Positions 17,096 through 27,408 of a DNA stretch of 64,000 bases are shown one piece after another (within the stretch, counting starts at the first letter, position 1; every line of letters starts with the position of its first letter). Position numbers and translations under genes: made by a program. The notes beneath the pieces are model-generated. The model was not told the DNA's origin and did no database searches. It saw only the letters and a program-made list of their open reading frames with translations. Origin of the DNA: an uncultured Stenotrophomonas sp. (lineage in GTDB: Bacteria > Pseudomonadota > Gammaproteobacteria > Xanthomonadales > Xanthomonadaceae); NCBI GenBank assembly GCA_900078405.1, contig FLTS01000001.1, positions 1,140,626-1,204,625 on the forward strand, read 5' to 3'.

Positions 17096-17767
17096 TCAAT
17101 GCCGCGGTGCCTCCCCCGGTGCTTGCAGGCGCATGCCTTCCACCGCTTCCTCGTCCATGCGCCCGGCGGCCACCCCTTCCGGCGCGATGGCCTGCATGCG
17201 GTCGCTCGGCCCCAGCAGGGTGATGGACTTGGCGAGGATAGTGGTCACGGTGCCCGCCGGGTCGCCACGGCCCACGCGATGGCCGCTGCTGCGCGGCTGG
17301 TCGGCGACAGTGTCTTGCGGCAGTTCCGCTACGGTGCCGCGTATCTTGATGCGGTCGCCGGTACGCACGCGCGAACCCAGCCGCATGCTGTAGTCGCCCT
17401 CGTAAGGCATGTTGATGCTGGTGTCGTAGCCCTGGTCCATCACGAACAACGCATCGGAGGTGGCCGCATCGCCATCGCCTTCGTCCTGCACGAACCAGCC
17501 CACCACCTTGCCGCGGTTGCCTTCGCCGAGGGTCATGCCCACTTCCTGCGCGAAATCATCGGCATCCCCCATCAGGCTGCGGACGACGACGCCTTCGATG
17601 GCGACATCCTGCTCCGGCATCGGGCTGGCTTCGCCGCGGCCCTGCACCTGGCCGATCGCCACGCGGTCGGCATCCATTGGCTCGGAGGGTTCCTGCAGGT
17701 CCGGCAACCGACAGCCACTCGACAACAAGCCAAACAGGAGCAGGACGACGACGCGGCATGCAGGCAT
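17096..17767 (-). CDS. Putative lipoprotein of unknown function
   Basis: A 223-residue protein starting at 17767 (MPACRVVVLLLF), with lipobox LLSSGC placing the lipidated Cys near residue 19, preceded by a purine-rich GGGGTGAG ribosome-binding site. The mature part contains ADRVAIGQVQGRG and a segment VRTGDRIKIRGTVAEL, which resembles the small beta-barrel (OB-like) proteins that carry a 'limits on IRGTV' strand; I could not assign a family. An Asp/Glu-rich middle (EDVAIEG... DDFAQEVG) suggests an extracytoplasmic acidic domain. It is convergent with the C13 protease gene and divergent from the YciI-like gene. Start choice rests on the lipobox. Confidence 0.7.
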   Translation of the reverse strand: MPACRVVVLLLFGLLSSGCRLPDLQEPSEPMDADRVAIGQVQGRGEASPMPEQDVAIEGVVVRSLMGDADDFAQEVGMTLGEGNRGKVVGWFVQDEGDGDAATSDALFVMDQGYDTSINMPYEGDYSMRLGSRVRTGDRIKIRGTVAELPQDTVADQPRSSGHRVGRGDPAGTVTTILAKSITLLGPSDRMQAIAPEGVAAGRMDEEAVEGMRLQAPGEAPRH

Positions 17768-17849
17768 TGGCAGCTCACCCCTTTCCGGAAGGCCGGCATT
17801 GTAGCCGCCACGGTGCAGTACGATGCCTGCCTCGACCGGGAGAACGCGC

Positions 17850-18308
17850 ATGTCCTTCAAACTTGCCGGTGCCCTTGCCGCCGTGCTGGCACTCGCCCCA
17901 CCCGTCGCCGCGCAGCACGCTCCGACCTACGACGAAGCGCTGGCCGCGAAATACGGGGCAGACGAATACGGCATGCGCGCCTATGTTCTGGTGATCCTGA
18001 AAACCGGGCCGAACACGATGCCGGACGGGCCGGAGCGCACGGCGATGTTCCGCGGCCATTTCGCCAACATGCAACGCCTGTCCGAGGAGGGCAAGCTGGT
18101 GCTGGCCGGGCCGCTGGACGGCGTGGACGGCTGGCGGGGGCTGTTCGTCTTCGCCGTGGCCGACATCGACGAGGCGCGGCAGCTCGCCGCGACCGATCCG
18201 GTGCTGGTCAACGGCGAGATGGTGGCCGAATACCACGCCTATTACGGCAGCGCCGCGTTGATCGGCCTGCGCGAGGTGCACGAACGGCTGGCCCGCAAGC
18301 AACCCTGA
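17850..18308 (+). CDS. Exported YciI-like protein
   Basis: A 152-residue protein whose ATG at 17850 yields a signal peptide (MSFKLAGALAAVLALAPPVAAQ). The mature part is YciI-like: MRAYVLVILKTGPN as first strand, then RGHFANMQRLSEEGKLVLAGPL with the conserved histidine near residue 80, and AVADIDEARQLAATDPVLVNGEM. YciI proteins are small ferredoxin-like-fold domains with a His-Asp pair, possibly enzymes, normally cytoplasmic; an exported version is unusual. No operon partner is obvious, as the next gene is convergent. Confidence 0.82.
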   Translation: MSFKLAGALAAVLALAPPVAAQHAPTYDEALAAKYGADEYGMRAYVLVILKTGPNTMPDGPERTAMFRGHFANMQRLSEEGKLVLAGPLDGVDGWRGLFVFAVADIDEARQLAATDPVLVNGEMVAEYHAYYGSAALIGLREVHERLARKQP

Positions 18309-18317
18309 GCCCGGCGC

Positions 18318-19841
18318 TCAGGGCTGCGCATCCTGCAGGCGGTAAACGGTGCGGCTGCGGTATTCGCGGCCGTCGAGCGTGGCGCGTACCTCCACGATGT
18401 GCTCGCCCGCTTCCAGCCGGGTGGGCAGCGCCGCACGCCACAGGTGGGTGGAAGGCCGGGCTTCGGGCGAGCGGTCGTAGCCGCGCAGGCCGCCGCTCAG
18501 GTCGTCGGCCACGTTTTCCACCAGCAACCGCGGGTCGGGCTGTTCGACGCGCTGCATCGGCTGCCACTCACCCGCGTCCACGCGGAACTCCACCGGCAGG
18601 CCGTCGTAACCCATGAACACGTTGGCGTACACGCCCCACGCAGGATACGCGCCACGGCGCAGGACTTTGGGCGCATGCAGCGCGATCTGCGCGTCGGCCG
18701 GCGCGCGGGCAACGCGGTACGCCATGCTGTAGCGGCCCCGCGGCTGCACGTTCAGCAGGCCGTAACCGTTGGGCGTGCCGTCGGACATGGTGCTGTCGGG
18801 AATGCCCTGCGCGTCCTTCACCCCCGACCAGAACGCGCCGCAGGCCGCACCGACGTTGTATTCATGCAGCGGCCGCGCGCCCTTCCAATCCTGCGCCGCG
18901 CTCCAGAAGCGCTGGCTCTGGTTGTGGGTATGGCCGCTGAGGACCAGCGGGTGTTCCAGCTTTTCCAGCAGCGCGAACAGGCGCGCGCGGTCTTCGGCGC
19001 GGAAGTCGTGGTCGAACAGCGGGATGTGGATGCCCAGCACCACCAGCCGGTCGCGCGGGATCGTCGGCAGGTAGCGTTCGAGGAAAGCGAACTGGTCCTC
19101 GCGCAGGCCACCGACGTACGCAGGCCTGCGCCCCGGTTGGGCAACGATGTCGTCCAGCCCAATGAACACCATCGACGGCTCTTCCCACGCATAGGTGTCC
19201 GGGCCGAGCTGGTGGTGGTAGCTGCGCAGCGACTCGGCATCGCTGGCCGCGCCCAGGTCCATGTCGTGGTTGCCCGGCACGTGCAGCCACGGCACGCCGA
19301 GCGAGGTCACCACCTCGACCAGCGCCGGGTACAGCGCCGGGTCGTCGTTGGTGATGTCGCCCAGGGTCATGCCCAGCCGCGCGGCGTGGTTGCCGCGCAG
19401 CGGTGCGACGATGTCGCGTTCGAAGTAATCCACGTCCAGTGTGCTGGCGGCCTGGCTGTCGGCCATCACCAGCGTCTGGAAGCTGGCCGGCGCATCCGGC
19501 TGCGGCACCAGCGCGAACGGCCGGCATTGCCCGCCTCCGGCTTCACCCGCACGCGGGCGCCAGATGTCCGGCAGGCCGTCGCCGCGCGGTGCTGCGGCAT
19601 GGTCGGCCGGCTTGATGACGAAGACCGTGGGCTGCGTAGAGTCCGGCAGGCGATAGCGGCCGGCCTCGTCGGTGACGACAATGTGCTCGCCATCGGAGAC
19701 ACGGATGCCGGGCAGCGGCCGCTCGCCGGCATCGGGCTCGCCGTTGCCGTTGGCATCGTCGAACACCATGCCCTGCACGCAGGAAGCGGCCGCCGCGAAC
19801 GGGGTACAGGCCAGCAGGCCGGCAAGCAGGAAGTGACGCAT
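18318..19841 (-). CDS. Secreted calcineurin-like metallophosphoesterase
   Basis: This 507-residue protein starts with a signal peptide (MRHFLLAGLLACTPFAAAA). A short N-terminal domain follows (GMVFDDANGNGEPDAGERPLPGIRV, a SdrD/prealbumin-like motif: VFDDANGNG and LPGIRVSDG). The phosphoesterase domain carries the metal motifs VMADSQ, LGDITNDD, PGNHDMDLG, LGIHIPLF and SGHTHNQ. A C-terminal domain (about 370-507) resembles the calcineurin-like phosphoesterase C-terminal module. It should hydrolyse a phosphoester in the periplasm or outside the cell; the substrate is unknown. It is convergent with the exported YciI-like gene. Confidence 0.87.
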   Translation of the reverse strand: MRHFLLAGLLACTPFAAAASCVQGMVFDDANGNGEPDAGERPLPGIRVSDGEHIVVTDEAGRYRLPDSTQPTVFVIKPADHAAAPRGDGLPDIWRPRAGEAGGGQCRPFALVPQPDAPASFQTLVMADSQAASTLDVDYFERDIVAPLRGNHAARLGMTLGDITNDDPALYPALVEVVTSLGVPWLHVPGNHDMDLGAASDAESLRSYHHQLGPDTYAWEEPSMVFIGLDDIVAQPGRRPAYVGGLREDQFAFLERYLPTIPRDRLVVLGIHIPLFDHDFRAEDRARLFALLEKLEHPLVLSGHTHNQSQRFWSAAQDWKGARPLHEYNVGAACGAFWSGVKDAQGIPDSTMSDGTPNGYGLLNVQPRGRYSMAYRVARAPADAQIALHAPKVLRRGAYPAWGVYANVFMGYDGLPVEFRVDAGEWQPMQRVEQPDPRLLVENVADDLSGGLRGYDRSPEARPSTHLWRAALPTRLEAGEHIVEVRATLDGREYRSRTVYRLQDAQP

Positions 19842-19881
19842 GGAGGCCTCGTCAGGCGAACGGACAAGGCGGCATTATCGC

Positions 19882-19953
19882 GTAGGTCGGGGCCATGCCT
19901 CCGACTCGCTCCACCTCTCCCGCCACGACGCAGGGGATGCAACCCCGATCTAC
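19882..19953. repeat. REP-like palindrome at the 3' end of hisIE
   Basis: GTAGGTCGGGGCCATGCC (from 19882) and a looser partner ending ACCCCGATCTAC (to 19953) form an inverted repeat of the same family as 7764-7837 and 27409-27503. Its GTAG on the minus strand (19950-19953) supplies the hisIE stop codon TAG. Confidence 0.75.
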
Positions 19954-20561
19954 CCCGCAGCGTGGCGCCGTTCCAGCACCGCCACCGCATCGGCCAGTGA
20001 CAGCCCGCGTGCGCGCAGCAGCACGATCAGGTGGAACAACAAGTCCGCCGATTCGCCGAGCAACTCGTCATCGCCCTGCGCCACGCCGGCCAGCGCGGTT
20101 TCCACGCCCTCCTCGCCCACTTTCTGCGCGATGCGGCGCGTGCCCTTGTCGAACAAGCTGGTCGTGTAGCTGCCCGCCGGGCGCTCGCGCTCGCGCTGCT
20201 CGACCAAGGCATCCAACGCACCGAGAAACTGCCCCGGCGTATCGCCGAAGCAGCTGTTGCTGCCGGTGTGGCAGGTGGGTCCGTGTGGACGCACGGTGAC
20301 CAGCAGGGTGTCGGCGTCGCAGTCGGTGCGGATGTCCGCCACTTCCAGATGGTTGCCCGAGGTTTCGCCCTTGGTCCACAGGCGCTGCTTGCTGCGGCTG
20401 AAGAAGGTGACCTTGCCGCCCTGCAAGGTACTGTCCAGCGCAGCGCGGTCCATGTAGCCGAGCATCAGCACGCGCAGCGTGGCCGCGTCCTGCACGATGG
20501 CCGGCATCAGCCCGCCCACCTTGTCCCAGTCCAGCGCGGCCGGGTCGAATTCATTGCACAT
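19950..20561 (-). CDS. hisI: Bifunctional phosphoribosyl-AMP cyclohydrolase/phosphoribosyl-ATP pyrophosphatase HisIE
   Basis: HisIE carries out the second and third steps of histidine synthesis: pyrophosphate removal from PR-ATP and ring opening of PR-AMP. The 203-residue protein has the HisI domain at residues 1-110 with metal-binding motif [13 protein letters not shown] and Cys-rich [12 protein letters not shown], then the HisE domain with [16 protein letters not shown] and [15 protein letters not shown]. It is the last gene of the operon, overlaps hisF by eleven bases and ends with a TAG inside a REP palindrome. The symbol hisIE is also used for the fused form. Confidence 0.95.
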   Translation of the reverse strand: MCNEFDPAALDWDKVGGLMPAIVQDAATLRVLMLGYMDRAALDSTLQGGKVTFFSRSKQRLWTKGETSGNHLEVADIRTDCDADTLLVTVRPHGPTCHTGSNSCFGDTPGQFLGALDALVEQRERERPAGSYTTSLFDKGTRRIAQKVGEEGVETALAGVAQGDDELLGESADLLFHLIVLLRARGLSLADAVAVLERRHAAG

Positions 20562-21327
20562 CGCGCACCTCGATCTGTTTCTCGCGCAGGAACTGCTTCA
20601 AGCCGGCAATGGCGATGGTGCCGGAATGGAACACGCTGGCGGCCAGCGCGCCATCGACGTCGGCCTGCTCGAACACGTCGGCGAAATGCTGCGGTGTACC
20701 CGCACCGCCGGAAGCGATCAGCGGCACCTTGCACAGCGCACGCGCCTGCCGCAGCTGGGCGATGTCGTAACCCTTGCGCACACCATCGCTGTCCATGCAG
20801 TTGAGCACGATCTCACCGGCACCACGCTGCTGTGCTTCGCGCAGCCAGTCCAGCGTGAGCCGCGCTTCGTCGCGGGTTTTGCTCGGATCGCCGGTATGGG
20901 AGCGCACGCGCCATTGCCCGTCCGGCTCGCGGATGGAGTCGATGCCGACCACCACGCACTGCTGGCCGAAGGCCTCGGCCAGCTCGCCGATCAATGCCGG
21001 GCGTTCCAGCGCCGGGGTGTTGATCGAGATCTTGTCGGCACCGGCATGGAGGATTCCGCGCGCGGTTTCCACGTCGCGGATGCCGCCGGCCACGCAGAAC
21101 GGGATGTCGATCAAACGCGCGACGCGCTCGATCCAGCCACGGTCCACCGAGCGCCCTTCCGGGCTGGCGGAAATGTCGTAGAACACCAGTTCGTCAGCGC
21201 CCTCGTCGCGGTAGCGCAGCGCCAGCTCGGTGATATCACCCATGTCCACGTGGTCGCGGAAACGCACGCCCTTGACCACGCGGCCCTCGCGCACGTCCAG
21301 GCAGGGAATGATGCGGCGACTCAACAT
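20551..21327 (-). CDS. hisF: Imidazole glycerol phosphate synthase, cyclase subunit HisF
   Basis: HisF uses ammonia delivered by HisH to turn PRFAR into imidazole glycerol phosphate and AICAR. The 258-residue beta/alpha barrel has [17 protein letters not shown] at the N-terminus (catalytic Asp in CLDV), [15 protein letters not shown] near the middle, VVGIDSIR, and [15 protein letters not shown] with the second catalytic aspartate (landmark MDSDG). Two phosphate-binding Gly-rich turns (VAGGIRD and IASGGAG) are intact. The start overlaps the end of hisA by seven bases. Confidence 0.96.
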   Translation of the reverse strand: MLSRRIIPCLDVREGRVVKGVRFRDHVDMGDITELALRYRDEGADELVFYDISASPEGRSVDRGWIERVARLIDIPFCVAGGIRDVETARGILHAGADKISINTPALERPALIGELAEAFGQQCVVVGIDSIREPDGQWRVRSHTGDPSKTRDEARLTLDWLREAQQRGAGEIVLNCMDSDGVRKGYDIAQLRQARALCKVPLIASGGAGTPQHFADVFEQADVDGALAASVFHSGTIAIAGLKQFLREKQIEVRDVQ

Positions 21328-22055
21328 GCCAGCGCCTCCTCCAGTCGCAAACGACCTTCCAGCAACGCCTTGCCGAGTACCGCACCGCCGCAGCCCGCGG
21401 TCTTCGCCGCGGCCACATCATTCACGTCGCGCACGCCGCCGGAGGCCTGCACGGCCACACCCGGCAGCAGCTCCGACAGGTGCGCGTACAGGTCGATGTT
21501 GGGGCCGGACAACATGCCGTCGCGGGCGATGTCGGTGCACAACAGGTGCCTCATGCCGGCCTGCGCGTAGCGGGTGGCGAGTACGTCGAGGGTGACGTCG
21601 GCGGTTTCGGTCCAGCCATGCACCGGCAGGCGCCACACGCCGTCGCCTCCCTGCCGTGTGTCCAGCGCGATGGTCAGCCGGTCTGCACCGAATTCGCCCA
21701 GCCACGCCAGCACGTCATCGGGCCGGCGTACTGCCAGCGAGCCGATTACCACGCGGCTCGCGCCGGCGTCGAGGATGCGCGCCACGTCATCGCGGCTGCG
21801 CACGCCGCCGCCGGTCTGCACCTTCAGCGACGTGTCCGCGGCGATCTGCCCCAGCAACGGGGCCAGCGTGTAGCCGCCGGCCTTGGCCGCATCCAGGTCG
21901 ACCAGGTGCATCCAGCCTGCACCGGCGGCGGCGAAGGCCTGCGCGCGCGGCAGCGGGTCGTCGCCGTAGGTGGTCTGCTGCGCGTAGTCGCCCTGCAACA
22001 GGCGCACCACCTGCCCGTTGCGGATGTCGAGCGCGGGATAGACGGTGAAGTTCAT
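21321..22055 (-). CDS. hisA: Phosphoribosylformimino-AICAR-phosphate isomerase HisA
   Basis: HisA isomerises ProFAR to PRFAR. The 244-residue barrel protein begins [23 protein letters not shown] (catalytic Asp in PALDIRNG), continues with [26 protein letters not shown], a central [11 protein letters not shown] catalytic region and [15 protein letters not shown] with the second catalytic aspartate. ATG at 22055 overlaps the hisH stop as ATGA, so translation is probably coupled. Length and motifs are standard for the family. Confidence 0.96.
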   Translation of the reverse strand: MNFTVYPALDIRNGQVVRLLQGDYAQQTTYGDDPLPRAQAFAAAGAGWMHLVDLDAAKAGGYTLAPLLGQIAADTSLKVQTGGGVRSRDDVARILDAGASRVVIGSLAVRRPDDVLAWLGEFGADRLTIALDTRQGGDGVWRLPVHGWTETADVTLDVLATRYAQAGMRHLLCTDIARDGMLSGPNIDLYAHLSELLPGVAVQASGGVRDVNDVAAAKTAGCGGAVLGKALLEGRLRLEEALAC

Positions 22056-22654
22056 GAAAAATCGTTCTCGATGAAGTTGCGCAGGATGCGTGCGCCGGGG
22101 CCGGCCGAGCGTTCGGGATGGAACTGCGCGCCGCACAGGCGGCCCCGCTGTACCACCGCGGTGAACAGGCCGCCGTGATGACAAGCGGCAACGGTGTCGG
22201 ACGTGACCGGCGCGGCATAGCTGTGCACGAAATAGGCGCTGGAACCGGCGGCAACGCCATCGAGCAGCGACGACTCGCGCAGCGCCAACAACTTGTTCCA
22301 TCCCATGTGCGGCACACGCACGCCGACGGCCGGATGCAGGCGGCGGACGATGCCCGGCAGCAACCCAAGGCATTCGACATCGCCCTCTTCCGAACGCTCG
22401 AACAGCAACTGCATGCCGAGGCAAATACCCATCAGCGGCACCTGCAACCCGCGCAACGGCTGCACCAGGCCCTGCGCGTGCAGGCGGCGCATGCCTTCGG
22501 CGGCGGCACCGACGCCGGGCAGGACCACCCGCTGCACGCCTTCCAACGCGGAGGGCTCGCGCACCATGCGCACCTCGACACCCAGGCGTTCCAGCGCATA
22601 ACGCACCGAACCGAGATTGGCGCCACCGGCATCGATCAGCCCGACTGCGCTCAC
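22052..22654 (-). CDS. hisH: Imidazole glycerol phosphate synthase, glutaminase subunit HisH
   Basis: HisH hydrolyses glutamine to feed ammonia through a channel into HisF. The 200-residue class I glutamine amidotransferase starts with GTG at 22654 ([16 protein letters not shown]), overlapping the hisB stop by four bases (GTGA). The catalytic cysteine is in [18 protein letters not shown], the oxyanion turn in VLPGVGAAA, and the His-Glu pair in [10 protein letters not shown] near residue 180. The GTG is preferred because it aligns with the family N-terminus and the overlap pattern used throughout this operon. Confidence 0.95.
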   Translation of the reverse strand: MSAVGLIDAGGANLGSVRYALERLGVEVRMVREPSALEGVQRVVLPGVGAAAEGMRRLHAQGLVQPLRGLQVPLMGICLGMQLLFERSEEGDVECLGLLPGIVRRLHPAVGVRVPHMGWNKLLALRESSLLDGVAAGSSAYFVHSYAAPVTSDTVAACHHGGLFTAVVQRGRLCGAQFHPERSAGPGARILRNFIENDFS

Positions 22655-23724
22655 AACGCCCCCTTGGTCGAAGGCAGCTCGGTGCCTTCCTTGCGAATGG
22701 CCTGGCGCAACGCCCGCGCCAATGCCTTGAAGCAGGCTTCGACCTTGTGATGGTCGTTGTCGCCTTCCACCTTGAGGTTGAGGTTCAGGCCCGCCGCATC
22801 GCACAGCGAACGGAAGAAATGCGGCACCAGTTCGGTCGGCATGTCGCCGACACGCTCACGCTTGAATCGCCCGTCGAACACGAAGTATGGGCGCCCGCTG
22901 AAATCCAGCGCGGCACTGGCCAGCGTTTCGTCCATCGGCAGGGTGAAGCCGTAGCGGCCGATGCCGCGCTTGTCGCCCAGCGCCTCGCGCAGCGCCTGCC
23001 CCAGGGCCAGGCCGGTGTCCTCGATGGTGTGGTGTTCGTCGATGTGCAGGTCGCCCTCGGCCTTGATGTCGAGGTCGATGAGGCCATGCCGCGCGATCTG
23101 GTCGAGCATGTGGTCGAAGAACGGCAGGCCGGTGTCTATCTTCGACGCGGCCACCTTGTCCAGATCGACGGCCACGCGGATCTGCGTCTCCTTGGTATCG
23201 CGCTGCACGGCGGCGCGGCGCGGCGCATCGGCCAGCTCGTGGGCGATACCGTCCCACTCCCACTCGCCGCCAAACTGTTCGGTGCGCAGCTGGAAGCCGC
23301 GGATCTTCATGTTGTCGGCGAACTGGATGTCGGTGGGGCGGTCGCCGACCATGCCCGAGCGCGCCCAGTCAATGCTTCGGTCCTGCAGGTAGGGCAGCAT
23401 CATGCCGATGCCCGGCTTGCGGTTGGGGCTGTTGTCGGCCGGCCAGCTCGGGTCGATCAACACATCGCGAAAAACGATGCCCTGGCTGGCGAAGATTTGC
23501 AGCATCAGCTCGTTGGGGCCATCGAAACTTTCCTGCGGGTAGCCTTCGCTGCCCAGCCCGTCCTGGTTGGAGACGATGACGAACTGGTAGCCGGCGTCAC
23601 GCAGCCTGAGCATCGCCGGGATGACGTTCCTGACGAAGCGGATTTTCTCGTAGGCGTCGATCTGGAAATCCGCCGGCTCCTCGATCAGGGTGCCGTCGCG
23701 GTCGACGAACAGGATGGGGGTCAT
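22651..23724 (-). CDS. hisB: Bifunctional histidinol-phosphatase/imidazoleglycerol-phosphate dehydratase HisB
   Basis: HisB performs dehydration of imidazoleglycerol phosphate and dephosphorylation of histidinol phosphate. The 357-residue protein is the fused enterobacterial-type form. Its N-terminal HAD phosphatase (residues 1-165) has [12 protein letters not shown] and [11 protein letters not shown]; the cysteine cluster for zinc is less obvious here than in E. coli. The C-terminal dehydratase domain (from about 170) has [13 protein letters not shown] and [14 protein letters not shown] (metal-binding histidines). It overlaps hisC upstream by four bases. Confidence 0.95.
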   Translation of the reverse strand: MTPILFVDRDGTLIEEPADFQIDAYEKIRFVRNVIPAMLRLRDAGYQFVIVSNQDGLGSEGYPQESFDGPNELMLQIFASQGIVFRDVLIDPSWPADNSPNRKPGIGMMLPYLQDRSIDWARSGMVGDRPTDIQFADNMKIRGFQLRTEQFGGEWEWDGIAHELADAPRRAAVQRDTKETQIRVAVDLDKVAASKIDTGLPFFDHMLDQIARHGLIDLDIKAEGDLHIDEHHTIEDTGLALGQALREALGDKRGIGRYGFTLPMDETLASAALDFSGRPYFVFDGRFKRERVGDMPTELVPHFFRSLCDAAGLNLNLKVEGDNDHHKVEACFKALARALRQAIRKEGTELPSTKGAL

Positions 23725-24803
23725 GCGGCGGACTCCAGCGCGGCCAGTGCGTCGAAGACGCGGTTGTTCTGCTCGGGCGTGCCGAGGGTGATGCGCAAGG
23801 CATCGTGCAGTTGCGGCGCAGCGCGTTGGTCGCGCACCACCACGCCAGTAGCCAGCAATCGCTGGAATGCGGCCTCGGCATCGGCGAAACGCACCAGCAG
23901 GAAATTGGCGTCGGAGGCATAAACGCGGCGCACGTCCGGCAGTTTTTCAAGCGCGGCACGCAGGCGCTCGCGCTCGCTGCACACGGTGGCGATGCGCTCA
24001 CGGGTTTTCACCAATGCCGCATCGCTCAAACCCTCCAATGCCAGCGCCGAGCATGGCGTCGGAATCGGGTACGGCGCCTGGCAGCAACGCAGCACCGCGA
24101 TCAAGCCGGCATCGGCGATCACGCAGCCGATGCGCGCGGCCGCCAGCGCATGCGCCTTGGACAAGGTACGCAGCACGGCGATGTTGTCGTGCCTGGACAG
24201 CAGCGTGGTTGCCGAAGGCTCGTCGGCAAACTCGGCATAGGCCTCATCGACCACCACCAAGGCTTGTCCATGCAGCGCACTGGCAACCTGTTCAACCTGC
24301 GCCAACGGAATACTCAGGCCACCCGGGTTGGACGGCGAACACAGGAACACCAGCTTGGCGTTGCCCTGCCTGGCGGTGGCGATGACCGCGTCGATGTCCG
24401 GCACCAGGCCGGCCCCGGTATCGCGCAACGGTACTTCCAGCGCTGGCGCGTTCTGCAAGCGCGCGCAGACCGCGTACATGCCGAATACCGGCGGCGTGTA
24501 GAGCACGCCGTCGCGGCCCGGCACGCACAGCGCACGCACCAGCAGGTCGATGGCCTCGTCGCTGCCGCGACCGAGCAGCAGCTGTTCCGGCGCGCAGCCA
24601 TACAACATCGCCATGCGCTCGCGCAGCGCCTGCGGTTGCGGCTCGGGATAACGGCGGCAACTGGCCTGCACATCGCCCGGATTCGCCCACGCCGATTCGT
24701 TGGCGTTGAGCCAGATTTCGCCGTCGAGCCTGGCGCTGCGCGCGGAGGAATAACCGGTGAAGCCACGCAGGTCGTCGCGTACCAGTTCGAGCACACCGCT
24801 CAC
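23721..24803 (-). CDS. hisC: Histidinol-phosphate aminotransferase HisC
   Basis: HisC transfers an amino group from glutamate to imidazole acetol phosphate, giving histidinol phosphate; it uses pyridoxal phosphate. The 360-residue protein shows [12 protein letters not shown] near the N-terminus, [17 protein letters not shown] (cofactor-binding loop), [20 protein letters not shown] and the Schiff-base lysine in [16 protein letters not shown]. The GTG start at 24803 overlaps the hisD stop (GTGA) and sits just ahead of [15 protein letters not shown] class I/II aminotransferase of other specificity is excluded by operon position. Confidence 0.95.
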   Translation of the reverse strand: MSGVLELVRDDLRGFTGYSSARSARLDGEIWLNANESAWANPGDVQASCRRYPEPQPQALRERMAMLYGCAPEQLLLGRGSDEAIDLLVRALCVPGRDGVLYTPPVFGMYAVCARLQNAPALEVPLRDTGAGLVPDIDAVIATARQGNAKLVFLCSPSNPGGLSIPLAQVEQVASALHGQALVVVDEAYAEFADEPSATTLLSRHDNIAVLRTLSKAHALAAARIGCVIADAGLIAVLRCCQAPYPIPTPCSALALEGLSDAALVKTRERIATVCSERERLRAALEKLPDVRRVYASDANFLLVRFADAEAAFQRLLATGVVVRDQRAAPQLHDALRITLGTPEQNNRVFDALAALESAA

Positions 24804-26095
24804 GGTGCGACTCCCAGTCGCACGGCGACAGCATTGGCATGTGCGCCTAGGCCTTCGGCACGCGCAAGCACCAAGGCACACGGGCCGATGTTGGCGATGC
24901 CTTCGCGGCTGGCCGCCTGCACGCTGATCTGGTTCTGGAAACTGGCCACGCTGACGCCGCTGTAGGCGCGCGCGGCACCGGCGGTGGGCAACACGTGGTT
25001 GGTGCCGGAGCAATAATCGCCCAGCGCTTCAGGCGTGTAGTCGCCCATGAACACCGAGCCGGCAGCCTCGATGCGATCCAGCCAATCACGCGGTTCGCGC
25101 AGCGCGAGGATCAGGTGTTCGGGCGCATAACGGTTGGAGATGGCAAAGGCCTGTCCGGTCGAGTCCACCTTCAGCAGCAGCGAGGCATCCAGCGCCTTGC
25201 GGGCGATGCCCTCGCGTGCCAGCCGAGCCACCTGTGTCTCGATCTCGTCCTGCACGGCGGCAATCAGCACGGCATCGTCACTGAGCAGCAGTACCTGCGA
25301 ATCCGGGCCGTGTTCGGCCTGCGACAGCAGGTCGGCGGCGACGAAGGCCGGGACGGCGCCGGCATCGGCGATCACCAGCACTTCCGACGGTCCGGCGGGC
25401 ATGTCGATGGCAGCGGCACCGGCCTGTGCAATCTGCTGCTTGGCCTCGGTGACAAAGCCGTTGCCCGGCCCGAACAGCTTGTCGCAGGAAGGCACGGTTT
25501 CGGTGCCCCACGCCATCGCCGCAATCGCCTGCGCACCGCCAATCTTGAACACTTTGTGCACCCCAGTCAGGCGCGCGGCCACCAGCACCGCCGGATCGGC
25601 GCTGCCGTCCTTGCGCGGCGGCGTGCACAGCACCACTTCACGGCAACCGGCGAGCCTGGCCGGCACCCCCAGCATCAGTGCGGTCGAAGGCAGCGGCGCG
25701 CTGCCGGCCGGCACGTACAGGCCGACACGGCCAATCGGGCGGATGATCTTTTCGCAGACCACGCCAGGCGCGGTTTCCACGCTGTACGGCTGGGCCATGC
25801 CGGCGCGGTGATAGGCCTCGATACGGCTGGCCGCTTGCTGCATGGCGCTGCGCAGCTCGGCCGGCACCGCCAGTTCGGCGGCGGCGAACTCGGCTTCACC
25901 GACCTCGAAATTTTCCAGCGTGACGCCATCGAAACGGGCGGTGATCTCGCGCAATGCAATGTCACCGATACCGCGCACCTGTTCGATCAAGGCCGCAACC
26001 GCTTCGCGGGTCTGTGCGGCAACAGTCTGTACCGGTCGGGTCAGTGCACGCACCTGGGCGTCGGCATCCAGCGTGTTCCAGTCGAGGACGTTCAT
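24800..26095 (-). CDS. hisD: Histidinol dehydrogenase HisD
   Basis: HisD is the zinc- and NAD-dependent enzyme that oxidises L-histidinol in two steps to L-histidine, ending the pathway. The 431-residue protein begins [10 protein letters not shown], carries [22 protein letters not shown] sequence ([17 protein letters not shown] landmark FGPGNGFV), a PSEVLVIAD catalytic region, [12 protein letters not shown] and the C-terminal [16 protein letters not shown] with the catalytic His. The start at 26095 forms an ATGA overlap with the hisG stop. Confidence 0.96.
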   Translation of the reverse strand: MNVLDWNTLDADAQVRALTRPVQTVAAQTREAVAALIEQVRGIGDIALREITARFDGVTLENFEVGEAEFAAAELAVPAELRSAMQQAASRIEAYHRAGMAQPYSVETAPGVVCEKIIRPIGRVGLYVPAGSAPLPSTALMLGVPARLAGCREVVLCTPPRKDGSADPAVLVAARLTGVHKVFKIGGAQAIAAMAWGTETVPSCDKLFGPGNGFVTEAKQQIAQAGAAAIDMPAGPSEVLVIADAGAVPAFVAADLLSQAEHGPDSQVLLLSDDAVLIAAVQDEIETQVARLAREGIARKALDASLLLKVDSTGQAFAISNRYAPEHLILALREPRDWLDRIEAAGSVFMGDYTPEALGDYCSGTNHVLPTAGAARAYSGVSVASFQNQISVQAASREGIANIGPCALVLARAEGLGAHANAVAVRLGVAP

Positions 26096-27003
26096 GCCAG
26101 CGACTTCTCCACCGCCAGCACCATCAGCTCCTGCGCACCGGCGCGCTCCAGTTCCTCCAGCCGCTGCCAACTCAGCGCGCCATTGCACATGGTCTGCAAG
26201 CGCACCGCGCCACCCTGCCCCGGCAGCCGCAGCAGCGGCTCTGCGTCGGGCAGCAACCGCGCCAGTTCGTCCACGTGCACCTCTTCGGCGGAGAACATCA
26301 GCAGCTTGCGGTCCTGTGCCTTGGTCAGGCCATCGAGACGGCGCAACAGCATCGCCATCAGCCCGGCACGGGCATCATCCAGTTCGTGCGCCGGGCCGGC
26401 GAGCACCGCCTCACTTTCCAGCAGCGTTTCCACCGGCTTGAGCTGATTGGCTGCCAGTGTCGCGCCGCTGGAGACCAGATCGCAGATCAGGTCGGCGGTG
26501 CCCAGCTTCGGCGCGATTTCCACCGAGCCGGACAGTTCCACCACCTGCGCATCGACGTTCTTTTCCTTCAACCATGCAGCCAGGATCGCCGGGTAACTGG
26601 TGGCGATGCGCTTGCCGGCCAGTTGCTGCACGCCCTGCCATTCCCACTCGTCGGGCACGGCGATCATCAGCCGGCACTGGCCGAAACCGAGGCCTCGCAA
26701 TGGCTGGTAGGCATCGGGCAAACCGATCTGGCGACGCGCCTTGGCCTGCTCGTCCAGCTCGTTGAGGCCGACCACACCAAGGTCGCAGACGCCATCGGCG
26801 ATCAGCCCGGGGATGTCGTCGTCGCGCACCAGCAGCAGGTCCACCGGCAGCGATTCACCGAAGCAGAACAGCTTGTCACGGCTCTGCCGCCAGCTCAGCC
26901 CGCAGGCGGCCAGCAGGCTGCGCGCCGGGTCGGCCAGGCGCCCGCTCTTCTGGATGGCGATGCGCAGCCGGTCACGGGCCGGCGCGGAGGTGGAAGCACT
27001 CAT
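26092..27003 (-). CDS. hisG: ATP phosphoribosyltransferase HisG
   Basis: HisG catalyses the committed step of histidine synthesis, joining ATP with PRPP, and is normally feedback-inhibited by histidine. The 303-residue length shows the long form with a C-terminal ACT-like regulatory domain, so HisZ is not required. Motifs include [45 protein letters not shown] and [25 protein letters not shown] (PRPP loop, landmark [16 protein letters not shown]). The ATG at 27003 lies ten bases after the stop of the upstream regulator gene. Confidence 0.95.
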   Translation of the reverse strand: MSASTSAPARDRLRIAIQKSGRLADPARSLLAACGLSWRQSRDKLFCFGESLPVDLLLVRDDDIPGLIADGVCDLGVVGLNELDEQAKARRQIGLPDAYQPLRGLGFGQCRLMIAVPDEWEWQGVQQLAGKRIATSYPAILAAWLKEKNVDAQVVELSGSVEIAPKLGTADLICDLVSSGATLAANQLKPVETLLESEAVLAGPAHELDDARAGLMAMLLRRLDGLTKAQDRKLLMFSAEEVHVDELARLLPDAEPLLRLPGQGGAVRLQTMCNGALSWQRLEELERAGAQELMVLAVEKSLA

Positions 27004-27013
27004 GGGTCTTGCC

Positions 27014-27349
27014 TCAATTGGATTCGGTCTTGCGCGTGGCGATGCGCTCGATGGCGGCGGCATAACCGCCGGCACCGTGTTCGAGCGAGCGCGCGACCCG
27101 GCCGATGGTGGTCACGCTCACCCCGGTCAGGTCATGGATCTCGCGGTACGGCACGCCCTTGCGCAGCAGCGGCACCACCCGCCAGCGGTCGGCCATGGCC
27201 TCCAGCTCGGCGGGCGTGCACAGGTCGCGCAGGAAGGCCTGCACGTCCTGCGCTCGGTCCAGCGCGGCGAATGCACGCGCCAGCGCCTTCAGCGGGGCAT
27301 CGGAGGGCTTTTCGCGGTCGGATTCGGGGCGCGGCTTCATTTGCATCAA
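27014..27349 (-). CDS. TrpR/YerC-family repressor heading the his operon
   Basis: A 111-residue (or about 108) all-helical protein of the YerC/YecD group of Trp-repressor-like regulators. The helix-turn-helix is in [35 protein letters not shown], with landmarks [12 protein letters not shown] and [26 protein letters not shown] precedes it as the TrpR-type dimer helix. It is placed as the first gene of the histidine operon, ten bases ahead of hisG, so a role as histidine-responsive repressor of hisGDCBHAFI is the natural inference. Three starts are possible: TTG 27349, ATG 27346 and ATG 27340, the first two lying inside a 38-base palindrome. I favour 27340 or a leaderless message from 27346. 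Confidence 0.85.
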   Translation of the reverse strand: MMQMKPRPESDREKPSDAPLKALARAFAALDRAQDVQAFLRDLCTPAELEAMADRWRVVPLLRKGVPYREIHDLTGVSVTTIGRVARSLEHGAGGYAAAIERIATRKTESN

Positions 27350-27378
27350 TGTAATAGCGTGCTAATACATTGATGCAA
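27341..27378 (-). promoter_or_regulatory. His-operon operator/promoter (near-perfect palindrome)
   Basis: TTGCATCAATGTA (27341-27353) pairs with TACATTGATGCAA (27366-27378); the inner blocks TAGC/GCTA extend it with one mismatch pair and a GT centre. On the minus strand TTGCAT (27377-27372 region) lies about 16 bases before TATTAC (27356-27351), so the palindrome overlaps a possible promoter and the start codons of the regulator. Confidence 0.75.
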
Positions 27379-27408
27379 TCGGCCCGCCATGTCAAATCCG
27401 GCGATACC

